DNA of 64,000 nucleotides from Dehalococcoidia bacterium. Lineage in GTDB: Bacteria; Chloroflexota; Dehalococcoidia; Lucifugimonadales; UBA3495. Where the stretch lies: assembly GCA_003523055.1 (NCBI GenBank), contig DPHC01000014.1, positions 87,075 through 151,074 on the forward strand. Direction: 5' to 3'. The position numbers and the translations under genes are program-made. Of this stretch, positions 1 to 9,405 are shown piece after piece. The notes below the pieces were generated by a model. That model was not told where the DNA came from. It searched no databases and saw nothing but the letters and a program-made list of their open reading frames with translations. The number at the start of each line of letters is the position of its first letter. Position 1 is the first letter of the stretch.

Positions 1-534
1 CTAGTATTAATTGGCATAGGATCATTCTCCTCATCTGGATTGACTGGAGCAAGCATGCAATTATTCACCCATGGAACTATTACTGGGTTATTATTCCTAT
101 GCGTAGGAATAATATATGATAAATCTCATACGAGAAGTATTCCTGAATTAGGAGGGCTATTTGTTAAAATGCCTTTAGTTGCTGTTGCGTTTACTATTGG
201 AGGATTAGCATCTTTAGGATTACCGGCCCTTAGTGGATTTGTCGCTGAAATATTGGTATTTAGTGGAGCTTTTATAAGTTTCCCTGTAATGACTGTTCTA
301 TCTGTACTGGGCATTATTTTAGCTGCTGGATATATATTGTGGATGATAGAAAGAATTTTGTTTGGTTCTATCAAACCAGCAGTTCAATACGTGTCTGATG
401 CATCAATACTAGAAGCGGTTCCTATAGCTATTTTGGTGGTACTTATTGTAGGGTTAGGGATATTTCCAAGCTTATTAATCGATGTCTTGGATCAGGCTAT
501 ATTACCTATTATAACTAATTTTGGAGGCAATTAA
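1..534 (+). CDS. nuoM: NADH-quinone oxidoreductase subunit M, 3' part
   Basis: C-terminal part of the antiporter-like, proton-pumping ND4-type subunit of respiratory complex I in the cytoplasmic membrane. The frame is open from base 1, so the start lies outside the window and 177 residues are visible. The conserved QLFTHG helix followed by a glycine-rich LFLCVG stretch and an HTR...LGGL loop identifies NuoM rather than NuoL or NuoN. Several hydrophobic helices follow. The stop is 3 nt before nuoN, the normal gene order at the end of a nuo operon. Family assignment is by recognition of conserved segments; confidence is high. Confidence 0.93.
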   Translation, partial: LVLIGIGSFSSSGLTGASMQLFTHGTITGLLFLCVGIIYDKSHTRSIPELGGLFVKMPLVAVAFTIGGLASLGLPALSGFVAEILVFSGAFISFPVMTVLSVLGIILAAGYILWMIERILFGSIKPAVQYVSDASILEAVPIAILVVLIVGLGIFPSLLIDVLDQAILPIITNFGGN

Positions 535-537
535 TCT

Positions 538-2058
538 ATGAATGGTTATGATATATTTTTAATTGCTCCTGGCTTATCAGTAGTATTAATAGGGTTTGTA
601 ATTCTTGTTACTGATCTGGTCTTGAAAAATGATCGCATATTATGGAAAATCGCTTTGGCATTACTATCAATCCCGCTTCTTTTTTGTTTAATACAATTTC
701 AAATGCTAGATGAACAAGGTACAGTCTATTTAGCTGGTTCCTCAGGAATTTTAGATGGAAAATTTAATGTTGATTTGTTTTCAATTTGTCTTCAAATCCT
801 ATTAATAATGGCCGTAGGTGCTACCATACTTATTTCAGCTGATTATGTTCAGAATCAATTGGGATTCTCAGGAGAATATTACACATTGATGCTGTTCTCT
901 GCTGCTGGCATGATGACATTAGTGTGTGCTTCTGAGTTAATATTAATTTATATTGGATTAGAACTTACAAGTTTACCAATAGCATTGTTGATCGCTTTGA
1001 AACTAACACGATCATCCACTGCCGCTGCTTTAAAATTTCTTGTTATTAGCGCATTAAGTTCAGCTATAATGCTATATGGAATGGCTTTTTTGTTTGGGTT
1101 TACAGGCACTACAGTTATTCCGGAAATATCTCAATTGATTATCCAAACTGGTCCCAATCTTAGCATTAATTCGAACACGATATTTATAGTGGCTGTAATT
1201 TTAATAATTGTCGGATTAGGATTCAAACTATCGATTGTTCCATTTCATTTGTGGATACCAGATGTTTATCAATCTGGGCCAACCCCCATTATTGGTTTTT
1301 TGTCCGTTGCGAGTAAAGCGGCAGCCTTCTCTTTGTTTTTAAGAATTGCTTACCAAGTATTCGGTGAAGTGGCTATAAATTGGACTTTATTGATTTCAAT
1401 TCTTGCAGTCGCTTCAATGATTTTAGGTAATATTATGGCAATTATTCAATCTAACGTGAAGAGATTGATTGGCTTTAGCACTATCGCTCACGCCGGATAT
1501 TTGTTGATTGGAGTTGCTTCTATAGTGTCTATTGACCAAGAAACTAATGTTCTAAGCCTTACTGTAATAGGTGGAGCTTCAGTGGTGTTTTACTTAATAG
1601 CCTACACATTTGCTAACTTAACTATGTTTGGAGCTGTTACAATTGTTGGATGCCATAATAAAACAGACGATTTGTCTGCATATAAAGATTTGTTTAGAAG
1701 AGCTCCACAAGTGGCTATTTTAATGGCTATTTCATTAATAGCGTTAATAGGTATACCTCCTACTGGAATATTTATCTCAAAATTTTATGTTTTTACTGCT
1801 GCTATGGAATCCGGTTTAACGTGGTTGGTTATTATAGGAGTAGTTAACAGTGTAGTATCTGCCTACTATTATGTACGTATAATAAAAACAATTTTCTCTT
1901 CTGATGGAGAAGAAAGCGAAGACTCAAAAATTATAGTGCCGTTGCCTGCACTAGTATCAATGTATGTAAGTTCTGTTCTGACGATTACAATAGGAGTATT
2001 CCCGTCAGTATTAATTAATTTATTGGAAAAGGCGACATCTATATTGTCTGGTATATGA
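538..2058 (+). CDS. nuoN: NADH-quinone oxidoreductase subunit N
   Basis: ND2-type antiporter-like subunit of complex I, an integral membrane protein of 506 residues with about 14 hydrophobic helices along its length, the expected size for the family. The conserved stretch VKRLIGFSTIAHAGYLLIG lies in the middle of the protein, and the lysine/glutamate-bearing helices typical of these pumps are visible. A GGAGG ribosome binding site at 523-527 precedes the ATG by a normal distance. It is the last nuo gene here: the next gene is NAD kinase, 4 nt downstream, so NAD kinase is probably cotranscribed. The stop codon is TGA, showing that UGA is an ordinary stop in this genome. Confidence 0.95.
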   Translation: MNGYDIFLIAPGLSVVLIGFVILVTDLVLKNDRILWKIALALLSIPLLFCLIQFQMLDEQGTVYLAGSSGILDGKFNVDLFSICLQILLIMAVGATILISADYVQNQLGFSGEYYTLMLFSAAGMMTLVCASELILIYIGLELTSLPIALLIALKLTRSSTAAALKFLVISALSSAIMLYGMAFLFGFTGTTVIPEISQLIIQTGPNLSINSNTIFIVAVILIIVGLGFKLSIVPFHLWIPDVYQSGPTPIIGFLSVASKAAAFSLFLRIAYQVFGEVAINWTLLISILAVASMILGNIMAIIQSNVKRLIGFSTIAHAGYLLIGVASIVSIDQETNVLSLTVIGGASVVFYLIAYTFANLTMFGAVTIVGCHNKTDDLSAYKDLFRRAPQVAILMAISLIALIGIPPTGIFISKFYVFTAAMESGLTWLVIIGVVNSVVSAYYYVRIIKTIFSSDGEESEDSKIIVPLPALVSMYVSSVLTITIGVFPSVLINLLEKATSILSGI

Positions 2059-2062
2059 GGGT

Positions 2063-2926
2063 ATGAAAATGGATCTAGTAGCTATAATTTTTAATTCGAT
2101 AAACCCTGAAGCTGTAAAACTTGCTGAAAAAATCTATAATAAAATATCCCCAATGCAAAACACGTGGATTATTGCCGCAGATGACATTAAATCATCAGAA
2201 GACAAAATTAAAAAAACCGATTTAATAATAACTGTTGGAGGTGATGGAACGATCCTAAGAGCCAATAGAGTTTCAGCAAAATTTCAAATCCCAATTTTAG
2301 GTATTAACATGGGAAGATTGGGATTCATGACTGAATTGACGGCTGAAGAGGCATTAGATCACATAGAAGAGTACCTAATCCAACCAATGGGATCTGAAAG
2401 CCGTAATATGTTGCAAAGCACAATTGTTTCCAAAACTTTTGAAGAGAATAAAGGACCTCATCATGCTTTAAATGACATAGTTTTAGCTAGAGGAACATCT
2501 TCACGAGTAGTAACGATTAGAGTTAAAGTTGATGGAGCTGATTTAACAGTATTTAGATCAGATGCTGTAATTGTATCCAGCGCCACTGGTAGCACGGGAT
2601 ATAATTTATCTGTGGGCGGCCCGATATTGGATCCGTTGTCAAACAATATAATTATTAAACCCGTTGCGGCTCACATAGGTCTTTCAACCGGCATTGTTTT
2701 GAATTATGATTCTAGTGTAGAAATGATTGTAGAAGGAGAACAATCAGCTATTATGAGTATAGACGGAAGTTATGATTATCCACTTATACCAGGAGATACG
2801 GTGATTATTACGCAAAGTAACTTAAAAGCTCAATTTGTTAGATCTAATCCTTCTAATCATTTTTACAAAACATTGACTCGTAGACTGGGGTTCGGGTTAG
2901 ATAGATCTAGAGCGGTTAGGTATTAA
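2063..2926 (+). CDS. nadK: NAD kinase
   Basis: Phosphorylates NAD to NADP in the cytoplasm. The 287-residue length fits bacterial NadK. The signature GGDGT is at residues 59-63, followed by the GxLGFM segment (MGRLGFMTE) and the second substrate motif ATGSTGYNLSVGGP. Start ATG at 2063 or the in-frame ATG at 2069 are both possible; the first is given. It lies 4 nt after nuoN and 4 nt before a Nudix hydrolase, so these three probably form one transcript linking NADH oxidation, NADP supply and nucleotide clean-up. Confidence 0.96.
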   Translation: MKMDLVAIIFNSINPEAVKLAEKIYNKISPMQNTWIIAADDIKSSEDKIKKTDLIITVGGDGTILRANRVSAKFQIPILGINMGRLGFMTELTAEEALDHIEEYLIQPMGSESRNMLQSTIVSKTFEENKGPHHALNDIVLARGTSSRVVTIRVKVDGADLTVFRSDAVIVSSATGSTGYNLSVGGPILDPLSNNIIIKPVAAHIGLSTGIVLNYDSSVEMIVEGEQSAIMSIDGSYDYPLIPGDTVIITQSNLKAQFVRSNPSNHFYKTLTRRLGFGLDRSRAVRY

Positions 2927-2930
2927 TAAT

Positions 2931-3476
2931 ATGGATTCAAACAAAATAGAAAAACAAATTTCCACTACCCCAATTTATTCTGGTAAATTGCTCTCGATTA
3001 GAAAAGATATTATTGAACTTCCAAATGGTGCAAACACAACCAGGGAATGTGTAAGTCACACACCAGTTGTATGTATGCTGCCAATCGACGAAAATGGATA
3101 TGTACATATGGTAAAGCAATACAGGTATGCAGTTGAAACTTTACTCTTAGAAATACCGGCTGGCGGTATTGAAATGGGAGAACAGCCAGAAAAAGCTGCA
3201 GTCAGAGAGCTTCAAGAAGAAATTGGTATGACTTGCAGTGACCTAATACCTTTAGGAGGATTTTGGTTAACTCCCGGTTGGTGTGATGAGTACATGTATT
3301 CATTTTTAGCTAAAGGTTTATCTGAAGCTAAATTGAAAGCAGATGATGATGAAAATATATCAGTTGTCAAAATACCTTTTAATGAGTTGGTTAGAGAAGT
3401 TAAATCAGGGTTGATTCAGGATGTCAAAACCATCGCTACTGTATTATTGGCCGAAAATTATTTAATTGTTTCGTAA
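2931..3476 (+). CDS. Nudix hydrolase, ADP-ribose pyrophosphatase type
   Basis: Probably hydrolyses ADP-ribose or a similar nucleoside diphosphate sugar. The 181-residue protein has the Nudix box at about residues 79-101 (GGIEMGEQ..., REL, EE, G), preceded by EIPAG, the arrangement typical of NudF-like ADP-ribose pyrophosphatases. The N-terminal beta-rich part with the TTRECVSH segment also matches that group. It follows nadK by 4 nt, so a role in NAD(P) turnover is plausible, but substrate cannot be read from sequence alone. The stop TAA is followed by 76 nt carrying a promoter candidate for sdhA. Confidence 0.88.
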   Translation: MDSNKIEKQISTTPIYSGKLLSIRKDIIELPNGANTTRECVSHTPVVCMLPIDENGYVHMVKQYRYAVETLLLEIPAGGIEMGEQPEKAAVRELQEEIGMTCSDLIPLGGFWLTPGWCDEYMYSFLAKGLSEAKLKADDDENISVVKIPFNELVREVKSGLIQDVKTIATVLLAENYLIVS

Positions 3477-3483
3477 ATATATC

Positions 3484-3512
3484 TTGGACTCATGAGTAGG
3501 ATATGAGATACT
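3484..3512 (+). promoter_or_regulatory. Candidate sigma-70-type promoter of the sdh operon
   Basis: TTGGAC at 3484-3489 and GATACT at 3507-3512 are separated by 17 nt, matching the -35/-10 pattern with one and two mismatches. It lies in the 76-nt gap before sdhA. Inference from pattern only. Confidence 0.45.
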
Positions 3513-3552
3513 TATGTATTGTATACGTTTTAGGAAGAAGGGGGAACATTCA

Positions 3553-5232
3553 ATGCTAGAACACGATGTCTTAGTTGTAGGTGCCGGCTTGGCAGGTATG
3601 CGAGCGGCTATTGCAGCAAGTGCAGCAGGCGCTAATGCTGCTATTATTAGTAAAGTTCATCCAGTGAGGAGTCACTCTAATGCTGCACAAGGGGGCATAA
3701 ATGCAGCTTTGTCAGACCGTGGTGACGCTTGGGAAGATCACGCCTATGACACTGTTAAGGGTAGTGATTTTTTATGCGATCAAGACGCTGTAGAAGTGAT
3801 GTGTAAAGCAGCAGGCCAATCACTTATAGACATGGAACACTTTGGTGTGACATTTTCTAGAGATGACGAAGGTAAACTAGGAACTAGAGCATTTGGAGGA
3901 CAAAGAAGGCAACGAACGTTCTTTGTGGGTGATTTTACAGGACAGGCCCTGCTTCATGTTATGTTTGAACAACTTATTAAATCAGGAGTTAGAAAATATG
4001 AAGAATGGTTTGTTACTTCACTAATCATTGAAGAAGGCCAAGTAGCAGGAGTTATGGCTCTAGAAATAAGAACTGGGGAAATATTTGCTATAAGAGCCAA
4101 GACTGTAATATTTGCTACCGGCGGTTGCGGCCGAGTTTTTGAACCAAGCACCAATGCATTGATAGTTACTGGAGATGGAATGTCATTGGCATACAAAGCC
4201 GGAGCTCACTTGATGGATATGGAAATGGTTCAATACCACCCTACTACTCTCGCAGGAAGTGGAGTATTACTGTCTGAAGCAGCTAGAGGAGAAGGAGCCT
4301 ATTTAATAAATAAAGACGGAGATAGGTTTATGCAAACCTACGCTCCCAATATGTTGGAATTGGCATCTAGAGACGTTGTCTCTAGATCTGAGCAAACAGA
4401 AATTAATGAAGGTAGAGGAGTTAATGGATGCGTGTATCTTGATGTAAGGCATCTAGGTGAAAAACTAATAATGGAAAAACTTTGGCAAATTAGAGAATTA
4501 GGTATGGATTTAGCCGGAGCTGATATGATAAAAGAACCAGTTCCAATTCGTCCTGGCATGCATTATATAATGGGTGGTATTAAGACGGACATAGATGGTT
4601 TAACCAATATTGATAGAGTTTATGCAGCTGGTGAATGTGCTAACGTTAGTGTACATGGCGGAAATAGATTGGGAGCCAATTCGCTGCTAGATACTATAGT
4701 GTTTGGAGAACGTTCTGGTAACCATGCAGCAGCAGCATCCAAATCTTCTAATTTCATTAAATTTGACGAAGAGGCACGCGTAAGAGAAGAAAAAGAAAAA
4801 ATACAAGGTATATTGGATCGTCCTCAAAATGGTGACAGGATTGCTAAGTTGAGATTAGCTATGGGCACTTCGATGAATGATAACCTTGCAGTGTATAGAG
4901 ATGCAAAAGGTATGCAGCAAAGTGTTGAAGACATTAAAAATTTCAAAGAAAGATATAAAAATCTTCCTGTAGATAGTAAAGGAAAGATCTTTAATACTGA
5001 CCTTATATTCCATTTAGAACTTGGGTTCATGCTTGACTGTGCAGAAGCCATCGCCTCAAGCGGATTAGAACGTAAAGAAAGTAGAGGAGCTCAAAGTAGA
5101 CTGGATTATCCTGAGCGTGATGACGAAAATTGGTTAAAACATATATTAGTAAAAAATACTGAAAACGGGCCAGAGTTATCCACTTCAGAAGTGTCTATAA
5201 CTCAATGGACTCCAGTAGAGAGGACGTATTAA
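3553..5232 (+). CDS. sdhA: Succinate dehydrogenase flavoprotein subunit
   Basis: FAD-containing catalytic subunit of succinate:quinone oxidoreductase, oxidising succinate to fumarate. The chosen ATG at 3553 follows a strong AAGAAGGGGG ribosome binding site; an upstream in-frame start at 3514 would add 13 unconserved residues. The 559-residue protein opens with a dinucleotide fold (VVGAGLAG). The histidine in RSHSNAAQGG (H41) matches the covalent FAD attachment site of the family. Active-site segments HPTT, SEAARGEGA and the late HGGNRLGANSLLD are present. sdhB begins 2 nt after the stop. Flavin attachment is inferred from homology. Confidence 0.96.
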   Translation: MLEHDVLVVGAGLAGMRAAIAASAAGANAAIISKVHPVRSHSNAAQGGINAALSDRGDAWEDHAYDTVKGSDFLCDQDAVEVMCKAAGQSLIDMEHFGVTFSRDDEGKLGTRAFGGQRRQRTFFVGDFTGQALLHVMFEQLIKSGVRKYEEWFVTSLIIEEGQVAGVMALEIRTGEIFAIRAKTVIFATGGCGRVFEPSTNALIVTGDGMSLAYKAGAHLMDMEMVQYHPTTLAGSGVLLSEAARGEGAYLINKDGDRFMQTYAPNMLELASRDVVSRSEQTEINEGRGVNGCVYLDVRHLGEKLIMEKLWQIRELGMDLAGADMIKEPVPIRPGMHYIMGGIKTDIDGLTNIDRVYAAGECANVSVHGGNRLGANSLLDTIVFGERSGNHAAAASKSSNFIKFDEEARVREEKEKIQGILDRPQNGDRIAKLRLAMGTSMNDNLAVYRDAKGMQQSVEDIKNFKERYKNLPVDSKGKIFNTDLIFHLELGFMLDCAEAIASSGLERKESRGAQSRLDYPERDDENWLKHILVKNTENGPELSTSEVSITQWTPVERTY

Positions 5233-5234
5233 TT

Positions 5235-6203
5235 ATGAACGTGACATTAAAAATAAAACGATTTGACCCTGATGGTAGTTCCACACAATCTTATTGGGAA
5301 GAATTCGCAGTTGACGTATTAGACAATGCAACAGTTTTGGATGCACTAATACAGGTTAGAGAAGAGAACGATGGAACGTTGAGTTTAAGATGCTCTTGCA
5401 GGAGCGCTATATGTGGTTCCTGCGCAATGCGCATTAATGGCCAAGGTTCATTGGCATGTAAAACTCCGGCATCTGATGCAATGATTGATGGAGTGATTAC
5501 TGTTGAGCCAGCCGGAAACATGCCTGTTGTGAAAGATCTAGTAACTAATTTCGACGTTTTTTGGGACAAAATATATCAAGTAACACCTTATCTGCTTCCT
5601 GAAGGACCAGAACCAGAAGCAGAGTATATTGCCTCTAATGAATCGATGCTCCACCTTTCAGGAGTTACAGCATGTATCATGTGTGGTTCATGCGTATCAG
5701 ACTGTACAGTGTTGGAAGTTGACCCGTCTTTTTTGGGACCTGCCGCACTTGCTAAAGCTTATAGATTTACAGCTGATCCGAGAGATGGCAATGAAAATGG
5801 AGTTTCAACTCAGAGGCTTAAAGATTTAGGCGAAAAATCCGGAATGTGGGATTGCACCAGATGTATGGCTTGCATAACCGCTTGCCCTAAAGGAGTTGAT
5901 CCAATGGATAGAATTATGGCACTGCGAGAACAGGCCATGGATGCTGGATTCACGAATAATAATGGCGCAAGACATGCGCAAGCATTCGTGGATTTGATAG
6001 GGCACGGAGGATCACTAGATGAGCTTAAACTACCAGTTAAAACAGTAGGTATGTTTAATATCCCTGCTTTATTGTCTTATGTCCCAGTAGGCATTAGAAG
6101 TTTACGGCGAGGGAAACTTCCTAGTATATTCCACAAGAAAATCTATGAAGTTGAAAAAGTCACTCATTTGGTTAAAAAATTAGAAAAAGCAAATAAAGAA
6201 TAA
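5235..6203 (+). CDS. sdhB: Succinate dehydrogenase iron-sulfur subunit with three clusters
   Basis: Electron-transfer subunit of succinate dehydrogenase, 322 residues from the ATG at 5235. A plant-type [2Fe-2S] domain has cysteines 55, 60, 63 and 75. Two further cysteine groups follow: C147-x2-C150-x2-C153-x3-C157 and C207-x2-C210-x2-C213-x3-C217-P. Canonical SdhB has a non-cysteine residue where C210 sits and binds a [3Fe-4S] cluster there. The extra cysteine suggests a second [4Fe-4S], a trait described for E-type succinate dehydrogenases. This fits the CCG-domain gene downstream. Cluster type is inference. Confidence 0.95.
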   Translation: MNVTLKIKRFDPDGSSTQSYWEEFAVDVLDNATVLDALIQVREENDGTLSLRCSCRSAICGSCAMRINGQGSLACKTPASDAMIDGVITVEPAGNMPVVKDLVTNFDVFWDKIYQVTPYLLPEGPEPEAEYIASNESMLHLSGVTACIMCGSCVSDCTVLEVDPSFLGPAALAKAYRFTADPRDGNENGVSTQRLKDLGEKSGMWDCTRCMACITACPKGVDPMDRIMALREQAMDAGFTNNNGARHAQAFVDLIGHGGSLDELKLPVKTVGMFNIPALLSYVPVGIRSLRRGKLPSIFHKKIYEVEKVTHLVKKLEKANKE

Positions 6204-6237
6204 AAAATAATATAGTATTTTAAGAGAGGCGTTAACA

Positions 6238-7119
6238 ATGAAATTTGCATTTTATCCTGGGTGTGTATCACGAGGTGGATGCCCAGAATTATACGTAGCA
6301 GCTAATTTAGTATGTGATAAATTAGGTATAGAATTAGAAGAAATGCCCGGAGCGTCATGCACTGGCGCAGGTGTTCTACAAGAAAAAAACAGATTATTGG
6401 GAGATGTTCTCAACGCTCGAACATTTGCTATGGCAGAAAAAATCGGTTCTCCAATAATGACAATATGTAGTACCTGTCAAGGAGTGATGGCTCAAGCAAG
6501 ATACAGGATGAGTCAGGACTCAGATTATCTTGCTGAAGTGAATTCACACCTGGCGGATGAAGGACTTCATTATTCCGGAGATATTGAAATCAAACATTTG
6601 CTATGGGTATTGATAGAAGATTATGGATTAGACAAACTATTACCTTTAATAACTAAACCTCTTAAAGGTATTCGACTCTCTCCTTTTTACGGATGTTATA
6701 TTGTAAGACCTTCTGTAGAACTGCAAACTGATGATAATCCAGAAAGAAAAGTAGCGTTAGAGACGCTGATAGAAGCATTAGGTGCAGTTTTAGTGGATTT
6801 CGAAGGTAAGACTAAATGTTGTGGATTCCCAATTCTTACAATAAATCCTAAAAACTCTATGTCTATGGTTGCGAAGCACACAAGTGATGTAAAAGACCTC
6901 GGAGCAGACGCTATGGTAACTCCCTGTCCTTTATGTCATTTGAACTTAGATGGTTTCCAGCCTAAGGCAGCAGCTCAGGCCGGGAGATCTATTGATATGC
7001 CTATCATACACCTTCCTCAAATGCTAGGAATGGCCATGGGTATCTCACCTAAAGAATTGGGTATGAAACGACATATAGTCAGTACTAGTAAATTAGAAGT
7101 AAAGCTGCAGAAAGCTTAG
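6238..7119 (+). CDS. CCG-domain subunit of succinate dehydrogenase (E-type, HdrB-like)
   Basis: Likely the membrane-associated subunit that replaces SdhC/SdhD in E-type succinate dehydrogenases, related to heterodisulfide reductase subunit B. The 293-residue protein has two cysteine-rich halves. The first has C9, C41 and C77-x2-C80, and lacks the paired CC of a full motif. The second has C153, the CCG at 194-196 and C230-x2-C233, which is a complete CCG domain. No transmembrane helix is evident. It is 34 nt after sdhB and ends overlapping a convergent gene by 4 nt, so no sdhC/sdhD follows. Role is inferred from family and operon. Confidence 0.85.
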   Translation: MKFAFYPGCVSRGGCPELYVAANLVCDKLGIELEEMPGASCTGAGVLQEKNRLLGDVLNARTFAMAEKIGSPIMTICSTCQGVMAQARYRMSQDSDYLAEVNSHLADEGLHYSGDIEIKHLLWVLIEDYGLDKLLPLITKPLKGIRLSPFYGCYIVRPSVELQTDDNPERKVALETLIEALGAVLVDFEGKTKCCGFPILTINPKNSMSMVAKHTSDVKDLGADAMVTPCPLCHLNLDGFQPKAAAQAGRSIDMPIIHLPQMLGMAMGISPKELGMKRHIVSTSKLEVKLQKA

Positions 7120-8426
7120 TAAGTCTTAGATAACTCTGACAAAGTAGATTCAATGGCTTGTTTGGTAACGTCAATGTCTTCCTGCGTGTGGGCCGCTGAG
7201 GGGTAAAATTTTTGTGGCCACGCCTTTAGAATCCCTCTATCTAATAACCCTGAGTTGAATTTAGCTTGGAATATATTGTCATTAGACAAACCATCTCGGT
7301 AATTAGTAACTGTTTGATCAGTGAAAAAGAGACCAAATATTTGATTTTCTCCGCAAATTTGAACCGGTATATTATAGGTTTCGCAAGTTGATGCTATAAA
7401 AGCTCTAATTTGAGCTCCAGTGTCACTTATCTTATCGTATATATTAGATTGTTTTAACTCTTTCAACGTTGCGATACCGGCGCTGCAAGCTATGGGATTA
7501 CCGTTTAAAGTACCTGTTTGGGTTACGAATCCATCAGATTCACTGGATATTTCAAATGATGCCATAATTTCACTGTTACCAGTTACTGCGGCTAATGGAT
7601 ATCCTCCGCCCATTATTTTTCCAACACAAGCGAGATCAGGAGTTACTCCGTAGTATTGTTGAGCCCCACCGTATGCTAATCTGAAGCCTGTTACAACTTC
7701 ATCAAAAATTAAGGGGATGCCGTGTTTTTTAGTTAAATCTCTTAAACCTTGTAAGAATCCTGGTTGTGGCGCAATCACTCTTTGCAATGGCTCTACTATT
7801 ACGGCAGCTAAATCATCCTTATGAGCTTCTATAATTTGAGCCGTCGTTTGGAGATCGTTGAAGGGAGCGGCTAGTACTAAATCTGATATAGCCCTTGGTA
7901 TTCCTGCACTGTTTGCTTGGCTTTCAGGGTATTCTAATGAAGCGGTTGGGGTTACGCTCATAAGAGCATAATCGCTACTTCCGTGAAATCCACCTTCAAA
8001 TTTTAATATTTTCTCTTTCTTAGTAAAGGCTCTACAAATCCTCATCGCTTGAAATGTTGCATCTGTGCCGCTTACTGTAAAACGTACTTTTTCAGCGCAA
8101 GGGATAGCGTCACAGAGCATTTCTGCTAATTCAACTGCTTTTTCATGCGTTGCAAAGAATGTACTTCCAGATTCCACTGCTTTGATTACTGCTTCAGTCA
8201 CAGCGGGGGAAGCATGGCCTAAAATCATAGGACCTGATCCCATCAACCAATCTATATACTGGTTTCCACTGACATCCCATACTTTAGATCCTTGCCCTTT
8301 TTGCACTAGGAATGTTTGATGGTCTCCAACTTTAATATTTCCATTTGTACCATCAGGCATGTATAGCTTGGCTTTATTGATTAGGTTTTCTTCTTGGTTA
8401 GTTGTGACCTTAGGTGATCTTTCCAT
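7116..8426 (-). CDS. Class-III PLP aminotransferase, glutamate-1-semialdehyde aminomutase-like
   Basis: A 436-residue fold-type I PLP enzyme. The stretch DEVVTGFR followed by GAQQYYGVTPDL and VGKIMGGG, with the PLP-binding lysine in GKIMGGG, is close to glutamate-1-semialdehyde 2,1-aminomutase (HemL). The substrate loop around SVTPTASLEYPE differs from the usual HemL glycine-rich loop, so another amino substrate is possible and I give no symbol. It starts 4 nt after the malate dehydrogenase stop and is probably translated from the same transcript. No other haem gene is in the window. Its end overlaps the convergent CCG gene by 4 nt. Confidence 0.85.
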   Translation of the reverse strand: MERSPKVTTNQEENLINKAKLYMPDGTNGNIKVGDHQTFLVQKGQGSKVWDVSGNQYIDWLMGSGPMILGHASPAVTEAVIKAVESGSTFFATHEKAVELAEMLCDAIPCAEKVRFTVSGTDATFQAMRICRAFTKKEKILKFEGGFHGSSDYALMSVTPTASLEYPESQANSAGIPRAISDLVLAAPFNDLQTTAQIIEAHKDDLAAVIVEPLQRVIAPQPGFLQGLRDLTKKHGIPLIFDEVVTGFRLAYGGAQQYYGVTPDLACVGKIMGGGYPLAAVTGNSEIMASFEISSESDGFVTQTGTLNGNPIACSAGIATLKELKQSNIYDKISDTGAQIRAFIASTCETYNIPVQICGENQIFGLFFTDQTVTNYRDGLSNDNIFQAKFNSGLLDRGILKAWPQKFYPSAAHTQEDIDVTKQAIESTLSELSKTY

Positions 8427-8430
8427 AACG

Positions 8431-9363
8431 TTAACTATTTTTCTCCATGACGTCTACTAATTCTTGAACACTGGCAATAGAATTGTCGAAAGCAATTTTT
8501 TCTTCCGCTGTTAAACTTATCTCTATAACTTTCTCAATTCCATTAGCACCAATTTTTACAGGTACTCCAACGCATAGGCCATTAACACCATATTCACCTT
8601 CTAGGGACACGCATGCAGGAAGAATCCGTTTTTTGTCCAGTAGTATAGATTCAACCATTTGTGTTATGGATGCTGAAGGAGCGTAGAATGCACTGCCGGT
8701 CTTTAATAAACCAACTATCTCAGCTCCACCATCTCTGGTTCTTTGTACTAAAGACTGTATTGTATTCGCATCAAGCATCTCTGTTATTGGGATTCCTCCT
8801 ATGGTTGTATAACGTACTAGCGGCACCATATCGTCTCCATGTCCGCCGAGTACATATGCTTGGACATCTTCTACAGATACGTCTAATTCCTGTGCTATGA
8901 AGGTTCTGAATCTTGCAGTGTCTAATACTCCTGCCATTCCTAGCACTCGGTTTCTAGAGAATCCGCTGACTTTCAATATGTTGTGCACCATAGCGTCCAA
9001 AGGGTTAGTAACAGGCATAATTATGCAGTTAGGGGAGTATTTAACTATCTCTTGTGTTACTGCTGCAGTGATTTTCATGTTAGTTAGCAGTAAGTCATCT
9101 CTACTCATTCCAGGTTTCCTTGCTATGCCAGCAGTAATTACTACTACGTCTGAGTCTTGTGTGGCTTCGTAACTGTTGCTACCTATTATGGATGAATCGG
9201 ATCCAATAACAGGGCCTGATTCTGCCATGTCTAGTGCTTTGCCTTGAGGTAAATCTTCTACCACATCTACTAAGACTACATCAGCGTATCCTAGTTGGTG
9301 GAGTCGCTGTGCAGTAGTAGCACCTACATTTCCTGATCCTACTACGGTTACTTTTTGTCTCAT
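8431..9363 (-). CDS. mdh: Malate dehydrogenase (LDH-like)
   Basis: Interconverts malate and oxaloacetate with NAD(H) in the citric acid cycle. The 310-residue length is that of the lactate-dehydrogenase-like MDH group. An N-terminal GSGNVGATTA nucleotide fold is followed by ARKPGMSRDDLL, whose arginine marks malate rather than lactate specificity. VTNPLDAM and the catalytic histidine in GGHGDDMVPL are present. An AAGGAGAG ribosome binding site precedes the ATG. It sits 42 nt downstream of isocitrate dehydrogenase, forming a citric-acid-cycle operon. Confidence 0.96.
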   Translation of the reverse strand: MRQKVTVVGSGNVGATTAQRLHQLGYADVVLVDVVEDLPQGKALDMAESGPVIGSDSSIIGSNSYEATQDSDVVVITAGIARKPGMSRDDLLLTNMKITAAVTQEIVKYSPNCIIMPVTNPLDAMVHNILKVSGFSRNRVLGMAGVLDTARFRTFIAQELDVSVEDVQAYVLGGHGDDMVPLVRYTTIGGIPITEMLDANTIQSLVQRTRDGGAEIVGLLKTGSAFYAPSASITQMVESILLDKKRILPACVSLEGEYGVNGLCVGVPVKIGANGIEKVIEISLTAEEKIAFDNSIASVQELVDVMEKNS

Positions 9364-9405
9364 TGATAGTTCTCTCCTTGTATTATTGTAAGTTTTAAGT
9401 ATGAG

